Below are positions 1 through 11,461 of a DNA stretch of 64,000 nucleotides, one piece after another. Position 1 is the stretch's first letter. Each line of letters begins with the position of its first letter. Where the stretch lies: positions 20,457 through 84,456 of the forward strand of contig ARYC01016939.1 of the NCBI GenBank assembly GCA_000711775.1, read 5' to 3'. Origin of the DNA: Oxytricha trifallax (lineage: Eukaryota > Ciliophora > Spirotrichea > Sporadotrichida > Oxytrichidae). A program made the translations under genes and the position numbers. Below the pieces are notes generated by a model. It was not told the DNA's origin and searched no databases. It saw nothing but the letters and a program-made list of their open reading frames with translations.

Positions 1-115
1 TAGCGTCAGTTACCCTTATCATTCTTTTCAACTGAGCTAATAAGATTCTTAATAAATGCTTCTTCAGCTACGCTGTGAATGTGCAAGATAATTCTGGCTT
101 TTAAACAATCAAATG
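1..115 (-). pseudogene. eRF3-like C-terminal domain fragment
   Basis: The complement reads an open stretch containing ARIILHIHSVAEEAFIKNLI, which resembles the beta-barrel segment of release factor eRF3 (the family has an AVLHIH..VEE..I..L pattern). A weaker continuation may lie out to about 330. It has the same orientation as the stronger eRF3-like pieces at 2.0-3.65 kb and is probably the 3' part of the same decayed copy. Gene order C-term, G domain, N-term along the plus strand is right for one minus-strand gene. The piece is cut by the window edge and ends at a TGA after NDKGN. Confidence 0.5.
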
Positions 116-1900
116 ATTGAAAATATATATTCTTCAAGAACTTCAAGCTCTACTTCAAATAGATCTGAGACAGATTTTCATATAAAGCGCAAAGTATTTC
201 TGACCCTTATTTATCATATTTTCGTCATTGATGTTTCCAATCTAAGAATTAAGAAATATTTGAGAAACCAAATATTTGTTCCTTAATACCAATTGCAAAC
301 ATGCCATCACCTTATTAAACATAGACTCATCCATCTTGTTTTAATTCATTATAATAATAATAAAAATTATCTTTTTCTAAAAGATCTTACATTAAAATTT
401 ATTATTGTTGACAGCAAGATTAATTATTTATTATTAAAAATAGCTGTGATATATTCTTATGGCCTGGAGCATCGAAGATAGCCCATCTCTTTTTAGGAGT
501 TTTCCTTTGAATATCTATGAAATTATTAGCTACCACAAAGTTTTTCTGTTCATTTTTTATTGAAAATAAATTAATAATTTATTTTACTAAATTATTATTG
601 TTAATAAATTAACCCTTGATAAATTATATAAGTGATTAATTCGATTTTATTAAAATTAATTAAGATTATTAATTAAATTACTCATATATGTATGTTTGGA
701 GTACTATTTTTCTATTCACGAAGTCTCTTTTTCTCTGAATAAAAAAATAGATAAATACAATGATTTATTAGAAATATTCATTTTATTGTGCATAACTGTA
801 GAGCTAAATAAATTTGAACTGTATAAATTATTAATACACTAAATGAATAATTAGGATTAAAATACTTAAACTGATAATAAATTTAAATATAAATATTTAA
901 ATTATTTTTTATTAATAAATAGAGCCAGAGGAATAAATAATTACAGCTCTTTCAGCGATAGATTATCATCTTCATTGGCATGGATCAGCTGACTTCTTTG
1001 AGAAATAATATATTTTTATTTTTTATTCCAAAATCACATTAAATCACTTATTTTAGTAATAAAAATACATATTAAATGCTATTTTTAGTAATGCTCTAAG
1101 TTTACCCTAAACCATACAATATAATATTTAGAATTTTTGAAATATTATATAAGGATTGTTGATTGCCCACTGGCTATTAATTTTTTAGTTTTTTTTATAA
1201 TAAAAATTATTATTTAATTTAGACTTGTTTCAATGTTGGTACTCTTCTTAAAATAGAATTATCACTATTTACAATTAAATATTAGTAACTTGAATTGTTT
1301 ATCATATGTTTTTATATAGTCAATCATAGTAAATCTACCCATTTATAAATAAAAAGAGTTATATAAAAATTAAAAAAAAATAAAATTATTTATTTATTAA
1401 TCTTGACAGTACCTGACTCAACCTTAAATAAATGAAAAATATTTTAATAGGTGGCACTCAGGGTTTCTTGGTGGCATTTTTAAATTCACTAAAACCAATG
1501 ATATTTTTGAATGATAATTGATTTAAAATAAAGATTAGTTATTAAGTAAAAAAAAAATTAAAGTATCAACAAATATTTAGTAAATTGAATATTTTTAATC
1601 TGATCACTAAATATAAATTACAAAAAATAATATATGCTCTCTATAAATGAACTAAACTTCAGATCAACAATATAAATAATTGTATCATTGCAAAATTAAG
1701 ATATTTATAATTTTTATGTAGGCTACTTTATAATATTTTGCAAACAGCTTAATTAAGTGGATCTTTAAGATTATCACCATTGAGACCGGATATAGGTACA
1801 AATTAGACATCCTTTTCTGGGTCAAAAACGCAATACATAATTTTAGAGCAATTACATAAAATTTATATAGATATTAATAATGGCTTCAATGCATTAATGA
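116..1900. other. AT-rich stretch, no gene seen
   Basis: Very AT-rich sequence with short poly-A/T runs. Apart from weak coding-like similarity between 120 and 330, I see no sustained TGA-free frame with normal codon use on either strand. It sits between the C-terminal and GTPase-domain pieces of the eRF3 homologue, so it is insertion or germline-limited DNA. Confidence 0.5.
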
Positions 1901-1917
1901 TTTCAGTATATCTATCC

Positions 1918-2690
1918 TTAATCCATTAATAAATTGTCATATATAGAGATAATACTGGCTGGCTTAAGCCCAGTATTAATTCCGTACAGCATTAAATAAT
2001 AATAATAATAATCCATTAATAAATTGTCATTTATAAAGATAATATTGGCTGAAATAACAAGTGCTCCAAAATCAGCAAGAACTGCACCCATAAAATGTTT
2101 CATAAAAAATAATAGATTTAGGAGTTTCAATGCTAGCTCTTCCAACTTCTACAGTTTTACCTTTAGCTTTTTCAATCTCACTGACGTCCATAACATAAAC
2201 TAACCATAGTGTAGATTTTATATCTTGTATACTGTTCTTTCTTTAGCCTCTTCTTTATAATTTTGAATTTTTCTTTGATCAACAGCTCCCATCAAGTTAT
2301 CAATCTATTTATAGATTTTTACCTGTATCAACGTGACCATTAAAAACTAAACTTGCTGGCTTTCTGGTTTCATCGACATCTATGATTTCTTCATCAACGA
2401 CTTAACCAACAAAATTATATCTTACAACTAGTTGCCTCTTTCTGTCTCTTTTTAGCAAGAGCTTCAGCATTTTCTATTCATTTATATTAGAAATATAGCT
2501 TATTTATTTTCTCTGGATCTTCTTGAACAATCTTTGGCTGGGTAGGTGAGGCAGTAGACTTCTTAAGTCTGTTCTTATCAAAATAAAAAGTATCTTCCTC
2601 TTCTTCATCTTAATTCTTCTTTCCCTTGCCTTTAACTGCACGAGCACCGATCTTGGGCTTTTATTTGTAAGCTCCATCAGTATCTTGCTA
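1918..2690 (-). pseudogene. eRF3-like GTPase domain, decayed
   Basis: eRF3 (Sup35) is the GTPase that works with eRF1 in translation termination. Complement motifs in order: a lysine-rich linker (KPKIGARAVKGKGKK near 2630), a G1-like GHVDTGK near 2335, GAVDQRKIQNY, and the family signature KGKTVEVGRASIET near 2175, followed by ADFGALVISA near 2060. The signature closely matches eRF3 rather than EF-1alpha. Decay is plain: G1 lacks the Ser/Thr after GK, the DAPGH motif is missing between SIETPKS and the ADFGALVISA piece, and the pieces lie in different frames. Past 2000 the frame runs into a repeated ATAAATTGTCAT segment. I call it a pseudogene; an alternative is a germline copy whose IESs I could not resolve. 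Confidence 0.7.
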
Positions 2691-2692
2691 CT

Positions 2693-2962
2693 AAAACCCC
2701 GTTAGTCAATTAAGAATGAAAATTGGGGATTAAGAATTATAAAATTAAAATTAAATTATTATTTGCTTAAATTATTAAAGTTTTGGCTAATTATTAAAAC
2801 CATTGGCTCAAATAATTGTCTCTATAAAATAATCTAATCAGAGTGCGTAAATTTGTTTTTAGCCTAATTATTTTTAACTTCAGCCAATTATAATTTAATT
2901 TTAATTTTAATTTTATAATTCTAAATCCCCAATCTTCATTCTTAATTGACTAACGGGGTTTT
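2693..2962. mobile_element. TBE-like MITE (270 bp) with AAAACCCC ends
   Basis: Long terminal inverted repeats of about 65 bp start AAAACCCCGTTAGTCAATTA on the left and end with the complement, ..TAACGGGGTTTT, on the right. The element is flanked by ACT on both sides (2690-2692 and 2963-2965), matching the ANT target duplication of spirotrich TBE transposons, whose ends are also telomere-like. The interior has no ORF. It splits the eRF3-like pseudogene between its N-terminal region and the lysine-rich linker. It is best read as a non-autonomous relative mobilised by a TBE transposase. Confidence 0.85.
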
Positions 2963-2965
2963 ACT

Positions 2966-3645
2966 TTGCATACTTATTTTATTCTTCATTGTATTAAAGG
3001 TTTGAAAATTGTCTTTCTCGTATTGTAGAATAAATCAACTGAGTTTGGGGCATATTCAGGATAGTAGACGAACATAAATTTCATTTGCTCTTCGTTTGGA
3101 GTAAGAGGGTTTGCGAATGGATCAGCTGGGAACATTGGGTTTACTGGTACAAGGGTAAAGAATTCCTTAGCCTTTCCTTTTCATGATAAAAGTTATATTT
3201 ACTTACACTATATTAGCTGACTTCTTTGGTTAATAATCTTCCTTCTTTTATGATAAAATAAATTTCTATTGTAATTTCTTCTTCTTTGGAGCTTCAGATA
3301 TACCAAGAGTGGGGAAAGCTTCCTCTGTCTTTACGATCGTTTTCTTTGGAACGAATACTGAAGAGCCAGTGTAATTATATAAGTTCTAGTAAGAAATTGA
3401 GTCATTCCTAGTGGAGAAATTTCATTTCCTAAGCTCATGTTACCAATAGCATTCGTCATGCTCTTTATAACTGTAAATCTTTTGATTAATTTAAACTGAC
3501 AAATAATTGCTAGGGAGCAAAACCACCTGGTTATTGATACATAACATTTCCATACTGATAAAAAATTTAATTTCCAAATTGATCAACTATTAGCATTTAG
3601 TTGTACAACTGATTTTGTTACATTCCCCATTGTTGATTAAATTCA
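2966..3645 (-). pseudogene. eRF3-like N-terminal region (Q/N-rich)
   Basis: The complement near 3640-3490 gives a Q/N/Y/G-rich run (VDQFGNQIFYQYGNVMYQQP) like the prion-type N-domain of eRF3. It is followed by MTNAIGNMSLGNEISPLG, SSVFVPKKTIVKTEEAFPTL and, near 3150-3030, FFTLVPVNPMFPADPFANPL and PEYAPNSVDLFYNTR. The frame changes several times. A diverged second version of the 2970-3510 block is present at 17.5-18.0 kb, so this N-terminal half has been duplicated. Assignment to eRF3 rests on synteny with the GTPase piece downstream. Confidence 0.6.
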
Positions 3646-3713
3646 AATAATTTATGATTATAAACTCATACGAAAATATATAGATATATCTGAGTTCGTT
3701 TATGCCTTCTTTC

Positions 3714-4028
3714 TTAGCAAAATATTGACTTAAAACAAACTAACATATTCCCTCTAATAACTATGTGTTTATTAATATTGGTTGGCTTGAAAGATTTATT
3801 GCTGATTAAAATCTTGATAACCCATACCGCCCGTATGTTATTATTGTCGATTGTATTATTCTTGCATTTAGAAGTTTGCAGTAGCTTACTAGCCTCCAAC
3901 ATTAGCTTAAACTTAAACTCCACCCCCAAGTGATAGGAAGTCAAACTTAAAAACTTTATTAGGTGTTTATTAAAATATCCTTTAAGTTTAGTATTGCATA
4001 GACTTGATTTACCTAGTGAATTTTCCAT
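3714..4028 (-). CDS. unrecognised 104-codon ORF
   Basis: ATG at 4028 (MENSLGKSSLCNTKLKGYFN...) runs 104 codons without any of the three stop triplets, which is notable in this AT-rich DNA. It then meets a TAA, which would be Gln here. Composition is less AT-biased than the flanks. It lies between the eRF3-like N-terminus and the Atg16-like gene. I recognise no domain, and it could be a chance ORF or a fragment of organellar origin. Confidence 0.25.
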   Translation of the reverse strand: MENSLGKSSLCNTKLKGYFNKHLIKFLSLTSYHLGVEFKFKLMLEASKLLQTSKCKNNTIDNNNIRAVWVIKILISNKSFKPTNINKHIVIRGNMLVCFKSIFC

Positions 4029-4269
4029 TAAATTAATTGTTAATAGAGCAAAGAATTAGTCATAACCTGTGTTTTGATTGTGCATTTTTGTTTTTGATAA
4101 ACTTGCTACTCTAATAGCTTTAGTTATTATTATTTAAAATAATAATTTTAGAATTGCTCATACAGTATTTTAGCATTTTTACAGCTAATCTATTGCTAGA
4201 ACTGTAGACTAGAAAGGAAATAAAAATTCAAAATAAATATTGGAATAAATTTAAAATAAAAATTAATTT

Positions 4270-6335
4270 TACTCAGGGCTTCCTTAAGTAGAGGACAAAT
4301 AAGTTTTCTATACTAGCAAATTTAGTCCTCTTGGCTGCCATTCGCAAGCTACTTCAGTTGTTGTATGAATAAGCTAATATATTTCATCCAATTCTCCATT
4401 TTAGATGTCGTAAATGATAATCAATGATTGTTGAATTATATATAGAATAAATGCTATTTTAGATTTATAAAAAATAAATCAATTTGATTTTCTTAAAAAT
4501 GTTTCCATTTAGAGAACCAGGTACTAAATTTCTGCGAAGAAATGCAAAGTTTTTCGATTAAAATCAGCATTTATAGTTTTCATGCTCGAATTTCTAAAGC
4601 ATTTTATAGGTTCTAGTATAAAAAACTCTCACAGTATGGTCATTAAAAGGTTTATTAATGATGTTAAGGACTAAGCTTTGAAATTCAATAATTCTACTTA
4701 CGTTCCTGTTGATACAAAATATTTTTCATCAGGTGAAAATTTGACACAAGTAATGCTGTTATCATGCGCGTTCTTAATCTCATGCATAAGATATTGACTT
4801 CTCAAAGACCATAGTCTAATGGCTCCATCGAAATGAGCACTTGCCATCATTGACTCAGATATTGATAGGTTTAAATCAAAGCACTAACTCATGCAAACGA
4901 TCTAAATACATTAAAGAAGCATTAATTTGCTTTACAGTTTTAAAACAGATTCCCTTCTCTTAATCCCAAAACTTTATGGTTCTGTCTAGAAAGCCAGTAA
5001 TTAAACTTTTCTTTGAAAAAGAGAACTTATTAGCATTGATAGTATCTTTATAGCCTTGGAATGTTTGAGTTACTCGCTTAGTTTTCGAACTCCAAATTAA
5101 AGTCTTATGTTCTGTGGAACTTGCAGCCAAGAGATCATTGTCCATAGATATTTAAATATCTGTAATTGGCTTTTAAAAGCCTCTTAGACAATCATCTTTA
5201 ATTATTAATAAAATGTTAAAAATGCCATTATATTATCTTCTTTTCCAGTATTAGCATTCCATATTTTAATCAAAGCGTCACCGCCTTCAGTAGCAATGGC
5301 GTCACCCAGAGGATTAAAGCATACACAAGTTACTTCTTTTTTATGAGCTGGGATTTTAAATTAAGTTTTGCTTGGTACTTTAATTTCTGCGAAATTCGGG
5401 ATTAAATATTCAGGCTTTATGAACTCATCTAAGTTGATTGGTAATCCAAAATATAATCGTTACTTTTCTTCCTCAACATACCCACCTTTTTCACATCCTA
5501 ATTTAAAATATAAAAATGCTGAAAACTATATTATTACGCCACCAGCATTTATTCTTTGGCTTCCATATAAATCTTGTTAGCTTCGTTTAACGCTTTAGCT
5601 TATTCATCTTTCAATAACAAAATTTTGCTGACTAAATTAGAGTTATTAATGCTGAGTTCCTTTACTCGACTATAAATTAAACTTATAGCAATTAACTTTA
5701 CTTACCCTCCTAAATGCTGATTTATTTGCTTCTTTCCGTCATATTCTGATTTCATAACTCTATGCAGCTACTCCATGCGATCGTATTCTTCTTACTATCT
5801 AGAAATTATATCTTCATATTCTTTTAGTATTTCTTGATAGAGAGTGCACTTTTTCTCATAATCACGAAGTCTATCAGCCAGATCTTTGTTTTCGTGCACT
5901 TGCTTCAAAACTTCCTCACTATTTCCCATTTAGCCCTTGTACATATCATTTAGTTGAGCTTCTAGCTCTCCAACATGTTGTTCCATTTTTACCATTTACA
6001 TAGCATCACTAAATGTCAAAATGATTAATAATTAGATACTAAAATAGATAGATAGATTAGCATGCTTTCTCTAATTCTTTCATTTGCTTAATTGGTATAA
6101 TTAAACATGTAAAATTCTGAAAAATTCTTAGATCTTTCAAAAACTAAATTTTAATCAATAAAACTTACCCTTTAATCTATTTAATTGCATTGTTTTCTCT
6201 TTCTAGTAACTTATTTTAGTCCTGAATTTCCTTTAACTATCTCAGTATATCCTAATAGTGATGCACAACTTCCTTATATTGTGATTTTTCATGTCGATTT
6301 CTTTCTTGAACTTGCTTCAAGTATTTCTGCTAAAA
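4270..6335 (-). CDS. Atg16-like autophagy protein (coiled coil + WD40)
   Basis: Atg16/ATG16L scaffolds the Atg12-Atg5 conjugate that lipidates Atg8 on forming autophagosomes. Complement order: an N-terminal coiled coil (KQVQERNRHEKSQYKEVV near 6300; LRDYEKKCTLYQEILKEYED near 5860), the linker ILLLKDEQAKALNEANKIY near 5600 that is typical of Atg16, then WD40 repeats: HKKEVTCVCFNPLGDAIATE (5310), LAASSTEHKTLIWSS (5120), KSLITGFLDRTIKFWD (4980), MMASAHFDGAIRLWS (4830), NSITCVKFSPDEKYFVSTGT (4740) and ACEWQPRGLNLLV (4330). TAA/TAG are read as Gln. Introns: 6144-6168, 6009-6039, 5670-5705, 4902-4935 and probably 4671-4701. A 41 bp IES is at 5194-5234. The N-terminal start and the exact stop are unresolved, and one base of frame is unexplained near 4660. 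Confidence 0.85.
5194..5234 (-). other. IES in the Atg16-like gene, pointer ATCTT
   Basis: ATCTT occurs at 5194-5198 and 5235-5239. Removing one copy plus the interior (41 bp, not a multiple of three) joins NANTGKED to DCLRGFQKPITDIQIS in frame, exactly between two WD40 blades. No GT..AG boundaries fit, so this is a germline IES rather than an intron. Confidence 0.85.
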
Positions 6336-6379
6336 GTTTACAGGGCAATACATATTTTTTAATTATTAATTTAATTTAA

Positions 6380-6925
6380 TTCTCTAAATCTATATCAATT
6401 CTAAATTCCTAATTAATAATATTAAATTTCAATGTTACAAATCTAAAATACAAAGATAAATTTGTATTTATTTATGCAAGATTTTCATAATTAATGCTAG
6501 TTTAAAAGTAATTTATTTATACCATAATAGATGGTAATACATTAGGATCAATAAGATTATAAAATAAAAATTAAATAAATGAATAATATTTAATTTTTTT
6601 AAAAATAAAATTCATAATTCGAGATATTTTTATTCGAGAGAACTCAATCAATTATACCAATGCTTTATTTTTCTTTAATTAAGTAAAATTATTTTTAAGC
6701 ATAAATATAGAAAAAGATTCTTAAGCTTAATAAGACTTTAATCTGATAAAGAGCAACAATAAACATATTAAGTAAATTTATGAATAAAAAATTCTAAAAT
6801 TTATTAAAATTTAATAATTAAGACTTTCAATTAAATGTAGTATATAAATATTTTTTTTTACTTAAAATATATTGCTTAATTTACTATTAACACTGATAAA
6901 TCTTACCAAAAATTAATGGAGATTT
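6380..6925. other. AT-rich spacer
   Basis: Very AT-rich; no coding frame or RNA-like structure noticed between the Atg16-like gene and the first retroelement-like copy. Confidence 0.5.
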
Positions 6926-6929
6926 CACA

Positions 6930-8331
6930 TCTTAGAGATAATTATTTTTATCGCCAGAAAAGGCTTCATACTTTTAAACTGATTCCAACTACAACTGACT
7001 AAGATCTAATTCGAAGGTGACAACAATTGTGAAGTAGTACAACTTTGGAACCACGATTTTTCTTAGATGCTAAGACTTGCGTCTATTAACAATAAGTTCA
7101 TAAAACCCTAACATACTCCAACAAAGCCCCTAAAAGATTTTCATAGAGTTCAAACTCTAAACGTTCTTGATCAACCTGCTTCACCACCATGTGAAATGTC
7201 GTACAAAGAGCTCTCAAGAGATCATTCACTATTTAGTGCCTCAAACTAACCTTCAGGAACTGTCCCCCAAAATACATAGAAACGGCGACCTCAAAACAAA
7301 AAGAGCAATATACTCAGACAATGAGGAAGGCTGGAGCTCTGTTGAAGAGGTACATGTTTTTTACGAATATAACGAAACAAGCTCATTCTCAGAAGAATCA
7401 AGCTAATTTATTTGAAATAAAGAAAGTTACTTAGAAAAGTCAGAAATAAACTATATCACACCCCATCTTAAGTTACCAGTCCCTAATCAAATTATTTCAA
7501 AGAAATAATATGGGACTCATTAGGAGATTATTAAGAAATCTCAAATAAATATTTAGTACTAAATATGGTTTCATTCTTAACTTTTAATAATTATTAAATA
7601 TTTTATTATTAAATATGATCCAACATACAAACAATGTTGCCCATCTCAAGGCTGAACTATAAAAAAGATTTGACTAAAGAGAGTTTTGTACCTCCATATG
7701 GATCAGCTCCATTGACTATAGACTTAACAAAGTCCTTTTAGCAATCTAAGATAACCTAAGCTAAGCCAAACTCATGGATATCATTAAGAAGGACGACTTG
7801 GTACTAGCCACTCACATAGAAACAAAAACTAAATCTATGTTCCAAACTCCTGCAGACTTGACAGCACTCATCAAGCTTTTTGGCATTGTCATACTTAAAA
7901 ATATCACAGCTAACGAACTGTCCTGCAAATCCATCAGTTCTCACTACCATGAACATCTCAACAAGGTAAGAATTTATGTAAAGTGCTTATAAAGCACGCC
8001 TGCTTCCAAAAAAATTACCTTGTTCATCTCATCATCACCAGACTTAAGGATACCACTAAAACCAAACAACTTAAATTCTTCATCTAGGTGAAAACAATTT
8101 ACACAAAATTTAAATTCAAAGGCATTATAGATAAAATTCATATCCTTAACTCCAAAAAGTAAGGACGAAAAGACAAACAACAAAGAAGTATATAAAAAAC
8201 AACAAAGGAAATAGAAGAAGAAGATGATCACTCAGTATACGATGAGAGAATCTCTTCAAGTAAAAAGGGCTAATTCCTTACATATTAACAAATATTTTAG
8301 ATCGGGGGTCCCCAGAGACCTCGATGTAATC
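6930..8331 (+). mobile_element. retroelement-like repeat, copy 1 (degenerate)
   Basis: Shares protein-level similarity in the same order with 18990-20565. Matches include QLTKIQFEGDNN..VVQLWNH..QMLRLASIN near 7000-7090 (the other copy has HLTKLQYDQENK..VQLWTQQLFQMLRLTAIN), KNITANELSCKSISSHYHEH near 7890-7950, and a C-terminal GGPQRPRC near 8307. Both copies end in ATCGGGGGTCCCCAGAGACCT (here 8302-8322) followed by TTA-rich sequence. The reading frame is broken by shifts and TGAs. No reverse transcriptase is visible. The basic tail and simple-repeat end suggest ORF1 of a non-LTR element, but the family is not recognised. Confidence 0.6.
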
Positions 8332-10110
8332 ACTTATTACTTTTATTATAGATAAAATAAAAACAATCGTGAAAATAAATATGAAAAATTATACATCTGC
8401 CTTTTAAATTAAATATGTAAATCAATTTATATAAAAGAAAAATAAAATTAATAAATATGAAACTTTATTGAAACTATAAACTATAAATCTACGTTTAGCT
8501 AGTAATCAGGAAATTAAATATTTAAATTATATTGATTTCCTATATCATTTGTTATTTAGACGAAATAATTAGTAAATATATTAGCTTTTATAGGTTATTT
8601 TAGTTGGTATTTTGATAAAGTAAATTTTAATAGTTTGAGCATCGCACTTTTTGATGACTAAATTAAATTATCTTAAAAAATTTAAAGAATTTAATTAGAA
8701 ATTATGTCTATTAAGTGCAAAATTAAAATTTTGATATGATATATTTTTAAAAAATGTACTTCCGAAGGTTTATTTGTGAAGAAATGCCTAAGAAAATTAC
8801 AGAGATCCTCATTATATATTAATTAATTTTTTAATAGAAATTTTCTATTCAAAAATTAATGATCGATATTATCAATAAAATATTTATTTTTTAATAATTT
8901 CTAACAATAAATTTAATTATTTCCCTCTTTTATGTGGTTGCTTTCTACTTTTTAGAGATTTAAAAATACACTTTAATAAAAATAATATATTAACCATTGC
9001 TAACAGTTAAATAAGCATCAGTAATATCAGCTGATGAAGAAGTAAAAACATTAGAGTTATTGCTATATCATTCAAATTAGATATTAGAGCTTACCGAGTC
9101 ATTATTATATCTTAAATAATAATAAATCATTAATTTTATTATTTATTTGACTTTTCGCCTCGAATAGATTAAAAAATATATATTATATCAAATTATTTCA
9201 ATTTTTCTTGAATGATAGCAATTATAATCCTAAGAATTAATAAACTTAATAAAAATCTTATATTAAACTATTTTGAATAAACATCAAGTCTCTAGAATAA
9301 ATTAGAAGGATTTTCTATATGTAATTTATTATAGAGAAATTTTCTATATTGATAACATTATGTCTTGATGTCTTATCAATATAATTTTGACTTTCCTGTT
9401 TAAATTGGAAATATAGTTATATTACTAACTTTTAACAAAAGTAAAATAAACAATGCAATATGGGATAGTAATGGATCCCTCAGAATCACAAATGAAATTA
9501 GAGTCTACAAAGTGTAAAAACCAAAAATTTATTTATTGATAAATTTAATATCAATAAGAGTTAATGCTTTAAATAACCTCATAAATTATGCGTTTTAATT
9601 ATAGAGGTTTTACTTTTTGTTTTATTTTTATAAAATATTATCTTACTATCTGTAATAATAGTCAAATATTGTCATATTTTCTAATTGTTTTGAGGTTTAA
9701 GTCTTTAGATATAAATTAATTTCTATTAAAAAATAAAACATTCTATGACTTAATCTATCTCTCTTTTGGTGATATTCTAAAAAAATAAGTAAAAATAAAA
9801 AAATAAAAAAAATTCAATTTAAACTTATTAAAAGTTCATTCTTTATATTGACAAACATAACAATAGGGATATATACCAAGAATATTATTTCCTAATCTAT
9901 TTTAAACAAGTTTTAAATTTTTTGTCATAGATATTGTAATAAAATTGATCAAAATGAATGAAATGCTCAGAAGATCCTCTATCCTTGCAAAATTTTATTT
10001 ATTTTAATTTGAACTATTAGAGTATTGTTTAAATTTAGCTTGAAAAAAAAGAACAAAATTTCCTTTAATTTTTATATAAAGAATAATTTATATATAAATT
10101 TGAGCTCCGC
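8332..10110. other. AT-rich spacer
   Basis: No gene seen. It contains several short poly-A tracts and a partial inverted repeat near 8815-8865, and ends at the TBE target duplication. Confidence 0.5.
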
Positions 10111-10399
10111 ATTCAAAACTCCAAAACCTCTTCAGTGGTTTGATTGAGTTTTTAATTGATAAAAGGTAGCAATAAAAGCATGCTTTATTATTTTTTTTTA
10201 GGGTTTATGTAGGGGATTAGGGTTTAAATATTAGTAATTTAAGCGAGTATGCGAGGTTAGGGGTCAGTTTATAACAGTGAGTATATAGATTTACTAATTA
10301 AGTGGCGTTATGGTTGTGATGAGTATAATGAATAACTCTAACCTATACTTAACTATACATCTATAGCAAGGCTGCTTCATAAATCAGCTGCTACTGTTA

Positions 10400-11298
10400 G
10401 GTCTCACTGTCTATTAGCATTGAATTTGAAGAGATAGTAACTTAATTCTAAGCCAAAAAGACCTTTGAAATTTAAGCAGCATCATATTGATTATCTAGTC
10501 AATAATAAGACTTTGAAATATTGGGCTCATTTTTCTCTCGCCTAGAGAGCTGTGATGTTTCATCGCCAATTTCCTGAGCTTCATATCTCTGCTTAATCTT
10601 TAGCCAAAATCTATAAAAAGAATGGAAACTCTTACAAGACATTCAATCGCATTAAGAGAGTGATTGACTATAATGTTCCATTTTATAAGACAAATTTAAA
10701 TTATATATTTGATTAAAATGCAAAGAGCTTAAGAGAATGGTATTAAATTCATCCATGATGATGAAGCTGTATTCACGTACAATACTTTTATATCAAGGTC
10801 TTGGTACAAGAGGTACAGTCATATTGAAGTGTATGATCAAAAGGTTAAGATTTAAACTCATGCTATTCTTGGTGGAATCAGTGAAGATAATTGACTTGAG
10901 GCTTATGCTATCCACCTTCAATCAATTAAGACTGAACAATACATAAAGTTCTTGTAGTAACTCAGAGATAAGTATGCTGACGAAGAAATTGTTCTGTTTG
11001 TAGATAATTTATCAGTGCAAAAAACTAAAGATTCTAGAAAAAAATATGAAAGGCTCAACATAACACCTGTATTTAATGTTCCTTACAGCCCTTAATTTAA
11101 TGGAATTGAGTTGCTTTGGGGCCTATTGAAAGGTCACTACAAGAAACTTCTACTATACCAATAATGCATGACTTAAAGATAGATACAGTAGACTTTATAA
11201 AGAGTGCTGCTAAGAGAGTCAGCGATGAAAAAGCAAATGTGTGTGCAAGAGAAGGGAAATTTTGTGTGTATAAATAAGTTTTATATTTAAACGAATGA
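10400..11298 (+). pseudogene. TBE 42 kDa-type DDE transposase, broken
   Basis: IS630/Tc1-like transposase. An N-terminal helix-turn-helix-like region (HISAQSLAKIYKKNG, about 10575-10625) is followed by IKFIHDDEAVFTYNTFI (first Asp), IVLFVDNLSVQKTK near 10990 (second Asp) and VPYSPQFNGIELLWGLLKGH near 11075-11135 (Glu of SPxxNxIE). The C-terminus is DLKIDTVDFIKSAAKRVSDE to a TGA at 11296. The frame shifts near 10730 and again near 11155, and an in-frame TGA lies at 10892-10894, so this copy looks inactive unless those are sequence errors. The catalytic triad itself is intact. It reads toward the convergent 22 kDa ORF. Confidence 0.85.
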
Positions 11299-11461
11299 AT
11301 AACTTCACATATTAAACTACCCCTAAAATGGGTTTGGCTTCTCTTTCTTTTCTTCTTCTTGTGCTTTGCTGGTCCAATGTTTTTCCTCTTAGAACCAGAT
11401 CCTGCATCGATAATCATCTCATCTGGTTTTTTAAATATCTTTGAAGAGTCTTTTACTAAGT

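Noticed and set aside
2693..2700. AAAACCCC as a genuine telomere
   Set aside because: Only a single repeat unit, matched by an inverted copy 260 bp away and flanked by a target duplication, so it is a transposon end.
4902..4965. TGCTT-flanked IES in the Atg16-like gene
   Set aside because: Direct TGCTT repeats exist, but excision gives the wrong frame; the 34 nt GT..AG intron 4902-4935 restores KT-IVCMSQCF instead.
5368..5580. 70-codon plus-strand ORF
   Set aside because: It lies antisense to the Atg16-like linker/WD40 coding sequence, whose minus-strand reading is clearly conserved.
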